Origin: Streptomyces sp. PT12
GTDB taxonomy: Bacteria; Actinomycetota; Actinomycetes; Streptomycetales; Streptomycetaceae
Reading direction: 5' to 3'
DNA length: 64,000 nucleotides
NCBI RefSeq assembly: GCF_003311645.1
Contig: NZ_QEST01000069.1
Coordinates: forward strand, 102,771-166,770
A program made the position numbers and the translations under genes. The stretch's first letter is position 1. The number at the start of each line of letters is the position of its first letter. This document shows, piece after piece, positions 60,183 to 64,000 of the stretch. The notes below the pieces were generated by a model that had not been told where the DNA came from, made no database searches, and saw nothing but the letters and a program-made list of their open reading frames with translations.

Positions 60183-61443
60183 CCGCGGCCCCCGACGCCC
60201 CGCCCCGCCCGCCCCTCCCCGAGACAGGGACCTGGACCGCGCCCCGGGGCACCGCCGTCTCCCCCGACGCCCGCCAGCTGTGGCGCCGCGCCCGCGGCTT
60301 CGTCGCCGCCCTCGCCGTGCTGATCACCGCGGGCCTGGTCCTCGCCCTCCTCAACTCGGGCGAGGACGGCACCCTCCACCCCCGTGCCGCCACCCCCGAC
60401 GGCGCCCGCGCCATCGCCGAACTGCTGGCCGACCGCGGCGTCACCACCACTCTCGTCACCACCGCACGCGAGGCCGCCGCCGCCACGGGACCCGACTCCA
60501 CGCTGCTCGTCGTCCGCCCCGAAGCCCTCACCGACGCCGCCCGCGCCACCGTCGCCCGCACCGCCACGGCCCCCGGCGCCCGCACCGTGCTGCTCGCCCC
60601 GGGCCAGGCCGCGCTCAACGCGTTCACCCCGGGCGTCACCGCCGCCGAGCCCGTTCCCGCCGAGGAGCGCGCCCCCCGCTGCGACGACGCCACGGCCCGC
60701 CGCGCGGGCAGCGCCCTCACCGGCGGCTTCCGCTACGCCACCGGCCCCGCCACCCCCCCGCTCACCGCCTGCTACCCCGCCGCGGGGCTGCCGACCCTCC
60801 TCGCCGTCCCCGCCGGGGGCGACGGCGAGACCGTGCTGCTCGGCACCCACGAGCCGCTGCTCAACGAGCACCTCGACGAGCACGGCAACGCCTCCCTCGC
60901 CCTCCAGCTCCTCGGCGAACGCCCCCACCTCGTGTGGTACCTGCCCTCCCCCGAGGACGCGCCGAGCACCGGCGGCGAGGAGAGCCTGCTCGACCTGCTC
61001 GATCCCAGCTGGCGCTGGGCCACGCTCCAGCTCGCCATCGCCGCGGCCCTCGCCGCCCTCTGGCGAGGCCGACGCCTCGGCCCGGTCGTCACCGAGCCCC
61101 TGCCCGTGACCGTCAGGGCCGCCGAGGCCACCGAGGGCCGCGCCCGCCTCTACCACCAGGCCGGTGCCAGGAACCGCGCGGCCGAGGCCCTGCGCTCCGG
61201 CGCGCGCGCCCGCCTCGCACGCCTCACCGGCGTTCCCAGCGCCGCCGCGCACGCCCCCGACACGCTGCCGCGGGCCGTGGCCGCGCACACGGGCGAGCGC
61301 CCCGAGGCCGTGCACGCCCTGCTGTTCGGCCCGCCCCCGCCCGACGACCCGTCGCTCGTCCGGCTGGCCGACGATCTCGACGCCATCGAACGGCGCGTCG
61401 CCCCGACCACCGCCCCTCCGAGCGAAGGCAAGGACCACCGCCC

Positions 61444-61447
<4 letters not shown>
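60179..61447 (+). CDS. DUF4350 membrane protein
   Basis: 422 residues. One N-terminal helix (FVAALAVLITAGLVLALL, about 40-58), an extracytoplasmic domain matching DUF4350 (LHPRAATPDGARAIAELLADRGVTTTLVTTAREAA; VLLAPGQAALN) and a second helix near 280. The C-terminus is cytosolic. ATG at 60179 overlaps the DUF4129 stop; its own stop overlaps moxR as GTGA. Four overlapping genes imply an obligate complex. No catalytic residues can be assigned. Confidence 0.88.
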
Positions 61448-62408
<961 letters not shown>

Positions 62409-62409
<1 letters not shown>

Positions 62410-63716
62410 TGGCGCTCTCCGGCCGAACGGCACTGCTGGCCGCCGCGGGCGCCCTCGTCGTGGGCCTGCTGCCCGGGTGGGGCGGCATCCTCACGGTCGC
62501 CGTCCCGCTGCTCGCCGCCGTCCTGTTCGACCTGGCCCGCGCGGCCCCGGTCCGCTCGCTGCGCGTCGAACGCTCCGGGGCGACCTCGGTGCGCCTCGGC
62601 GAGGACGCGGAGATCACGCTCACGGTCACCAACCCGTCGGGCCGACCGCTGCGCGCGGAGCTGCGCGACGCGTGGCCACCGAGCAGCTGGCGCCCCGGCA
62701 CCTCGTTCGCGGCCTCCCGCCACCGGCTGACGGTCCCGGCGGGGGAACGCCGCAGGCTGACCACGTCGCTGGCCCCGACCCGCCGCGGCGACCACCGCCC
62801 GGTGCGCGTCACGGTCCGCTCGCACGGCCCGCTCGGCCTGGCGGCGCGCCAGGGCAGCCACGCGGTGCCGTGGACGCTGCGGGTGCTGCCGCCGTTCACC
62901 AGCAGGAAGCACCTCCCCGGCAAGCTGGCCCGCCTCCGCGAACTCGACGGCCGCACCACGCTGTTGACGCGGGGCGAGGGCACGGAGTTCGACAGCCTGC
63001 GGGACTATGTGCCGGGCGACGACGTCCGCTCGATCGACTGGCGCGCCACGGCCAGGCAGTCCACGGTCGCGGTGCGCACCTGGCGGCCCGAACGGGACCG
63101 GCACCTGCTGCTCGTCCTGGACACGGGCCGCACGTCGGCGGGCCGGGTCGGCGACGTGCCGCGCCTCGACGCGGCGATGGACGCGGCGCTCCTGCTGACG
63201 GCGCTGGCGTCCCAGGCCGGGGACCGGGTGGATCTGCTGGCCTTCGACCGGGTGGCGCGTACATCGGTGCGCGGCAGGACGGGCGGCGACGTGCTGCCCG
63301 CGACGGTGGCGGCGATGGCCCGTCTCGAGCCCGCGCTGGTGGAGACGGACACGCGCGCGATGGCCGCGGCGGCGCTGGCGACCGCGCCTCGCCGCTCGCT
63401 GATCGTCCTGTTCACCGGCCTCGACACGGCCCCGGTCGAGTCGGGCCTCCTGCCGGTGCTGCCCCAACTCACCCATCGCCACACGGTGCTGGTGGTCGCC
63501 GTGGCCGACCCGAGGGTGGCGGAGATGGCGGCGGCCAGGGGCACCGTCCCCGGCGTGTACGAGGCGGCGGCGGCCGCGCAGCACCAGGCGGAACGCGAAC
63601 GGATCGGTGACCGCCTCCGCCGCCTGGGCGTGACGGTCGTCGAGGCAGGTCCCGAGGAGCTGCCCCCCGCGGTGGCGGACGCGTATATCGCCCTGAAGGC
63701 GGCGGGAAAGCTGTAA
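62409..63716 (+). CDS. DUF58 protein, vWA-like fold
   Basis: 435 residues. Two N-terminal membrane helices (LLAAAGALVVGLLPGWGGILTVAVPLLAAVLF) precede a beta-rich extracellular segment and then the DUF58 signature YVPGDDVRSIDWRATAR. A vWA-type domain follows (LLLVLDTGRTSAG, in place of the usual DxSxS MIDAS). Partner of the MoxR ATPase. ATG at 62409 overlaps the previous stop. It is the last gene of the operon and meets the rRNA operon terminator within 30 bases. Confidence 0.93.
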
Positions 63717-63743
63717 GGAAAAAGCGCGGCGGGAGGAAAGCAG

Positions 63744-63789
63744 AAATGGCTGGGGCCCCACAGGATTTCCTGTGGGGCCCCAGCCATTT
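63744..63789. terminator. Perfect 21-bp hairpin between the MoxR operon and the rRNA operon
   Basis: AAATGGCTGGGGCCCCACAGG pairs perfectly with its complement around loop ATTT. It lies 27 bases after the DUF58 stop and 12 bases before the 5S 3' end, and ends the rRNA transcript on the minus strand (followed there by CTGCTTTCC) as well as the plus-strand operon. Confidence 0.9.
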
Positions 63790-63800
63790 ATCAAAGAATT

Positions 63801-63918
63801 GTCCGGCGGTGTCCTACTCTCCCACACGGTCCCCCATGCAGTACCATCGGCGCAGAGAGGCTTAGCTTCCGGGTTCGGAATGTAACCGGGCGTTTCCCTC
63901 TCGCCATGACCACCGGAA
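63801..63918 (-). rRNA. rrf: 5S ribosomal RNA
   Basis: The minus strand reads GTTCCGGTGGTCATGGCGAG, then GGGAAACGCCCGGTTACATTCCGAACCCGGAAGCTAAG and CGCCGATGGTACTGCATGGGGGACC, ending GGACACCGCCGGAC. The two ends pair (TCCGGTGG with CCGCCGGA). The ends are set by pairing and may be off by one or two bases. Confidence 0.95.
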
Positions 63919-63969
63919 CACTGCGAGAACACAGTCTCCAGCCAGTCAAGAATTCACAGTGGACGCGAG

Positions 63970-64000
63970 CATCTGCGGACAAGCCCTCGGCCTATTAGTA
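63970..64000 (-). rRNA. rrl: 23S ribosomal RNA, 3' end (cut by window end)
   Basis: The minus strand begins TACTAATAGGCCGAGGGCTT, the conserved 3' terminus of 23S rRNA; the mature end is probably within a few bases of GGCTTGTCC. The spacer between 23S and 5S is about 50 bases. Confidence 0.85.

Overview
The window looks like chromosomal core DNA from a streptomycete or very close relative. It is very GC-rich with strong G/C bias at third codon positions, uses many GTG and some TTG starts, and carries actinobacterial markers: MtrAB-LpqB, an LAETG-type sortase substrate, HelD, a large NAD-glutamate dehydrogenase and a tmRNA with an ANNKRDSFALAA tag. From memory, the gene order resembles the smpB/ftsEX/prfB to secA/mtrAB stretch of Streptomyces coelicolor; I could not run a comparison.

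Region 1 (1-6436, all minus strand): the N-terminal part of an NAD malic enzyme, a HelD-type RNA-polymerase-recycling helicase, a uroporphyrinogen-III synthase fused to a winged-helix domain, and a NarK nitrate/nitrite transporter. Region 2 (6739-11464) is an accessory-looking island and the most interesting part: a 45-residue exported peptide gene (9127-9264, minus), an ATP-grasp ligase, a short DUF1015-like protein, and two divergently transcribed, tandemly duplicated TrmB/LuxR-type regulators. I read it as a candidate peptide-signalling or peptide-modification system. Region 3 (11507-15959): an F420-type LLM oxidoreductase, a MarR regulator with a hemerythrin-like protein, and a LysR regulator divergent from an MFS exporter.

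Region 4 (15854-25796): a class B penicillin-binding protein, ssrA with its terminator and a duplicated 89-bp block, smpB, an S41 protease, ftsX, ftsE, a tiny zinc-ribbon membrane protein, a wall-anchored repeat protein, prfB and a membrane Ser/Thr kinase. Region 5 (25975-38428): a second Ser/Thr kinase divergent from an FHA/FtsK-like protein; a CUT1 sugar ABC importer without its own ATPase gene, one permease of which has a large extracytoplasmic insert; a glycosyltransferase/glycerophosphotransferase fusion; and a His-rich methyltransferase divergent from an XRE-cupin regulator.

Region 6 (38461-52623): NAD-glutamate dehydrogenase, a HAD hydrolase, DUF6912 and Rv3235-like proteins, secA, a YcaQ-type DNA glycosylase, a NarL-type response regulator, the long ribosome hibernation factor and a ComF-like phosphoribosyltransferase. 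Region 7 (52742-64000): the tightly overlapped mtnA-mtrA-mtrB-lpqB operon on the minus strand; then, on the plus strand, a Pro-rich membrane protein and a DUF4129-DUF4350-MoxR-DUF58 operon. This meets an rRNA operon head-on (5S and the 3' end of 23S, minus strand) at a perfect 21-bp hairpin.

About 30 genes are housekeeping. The variable parts are the peptide island, the repeat protein, the sugar transporter, the teichoic-acid-type enzyme and several short tandem repeats in intergenic DNA.
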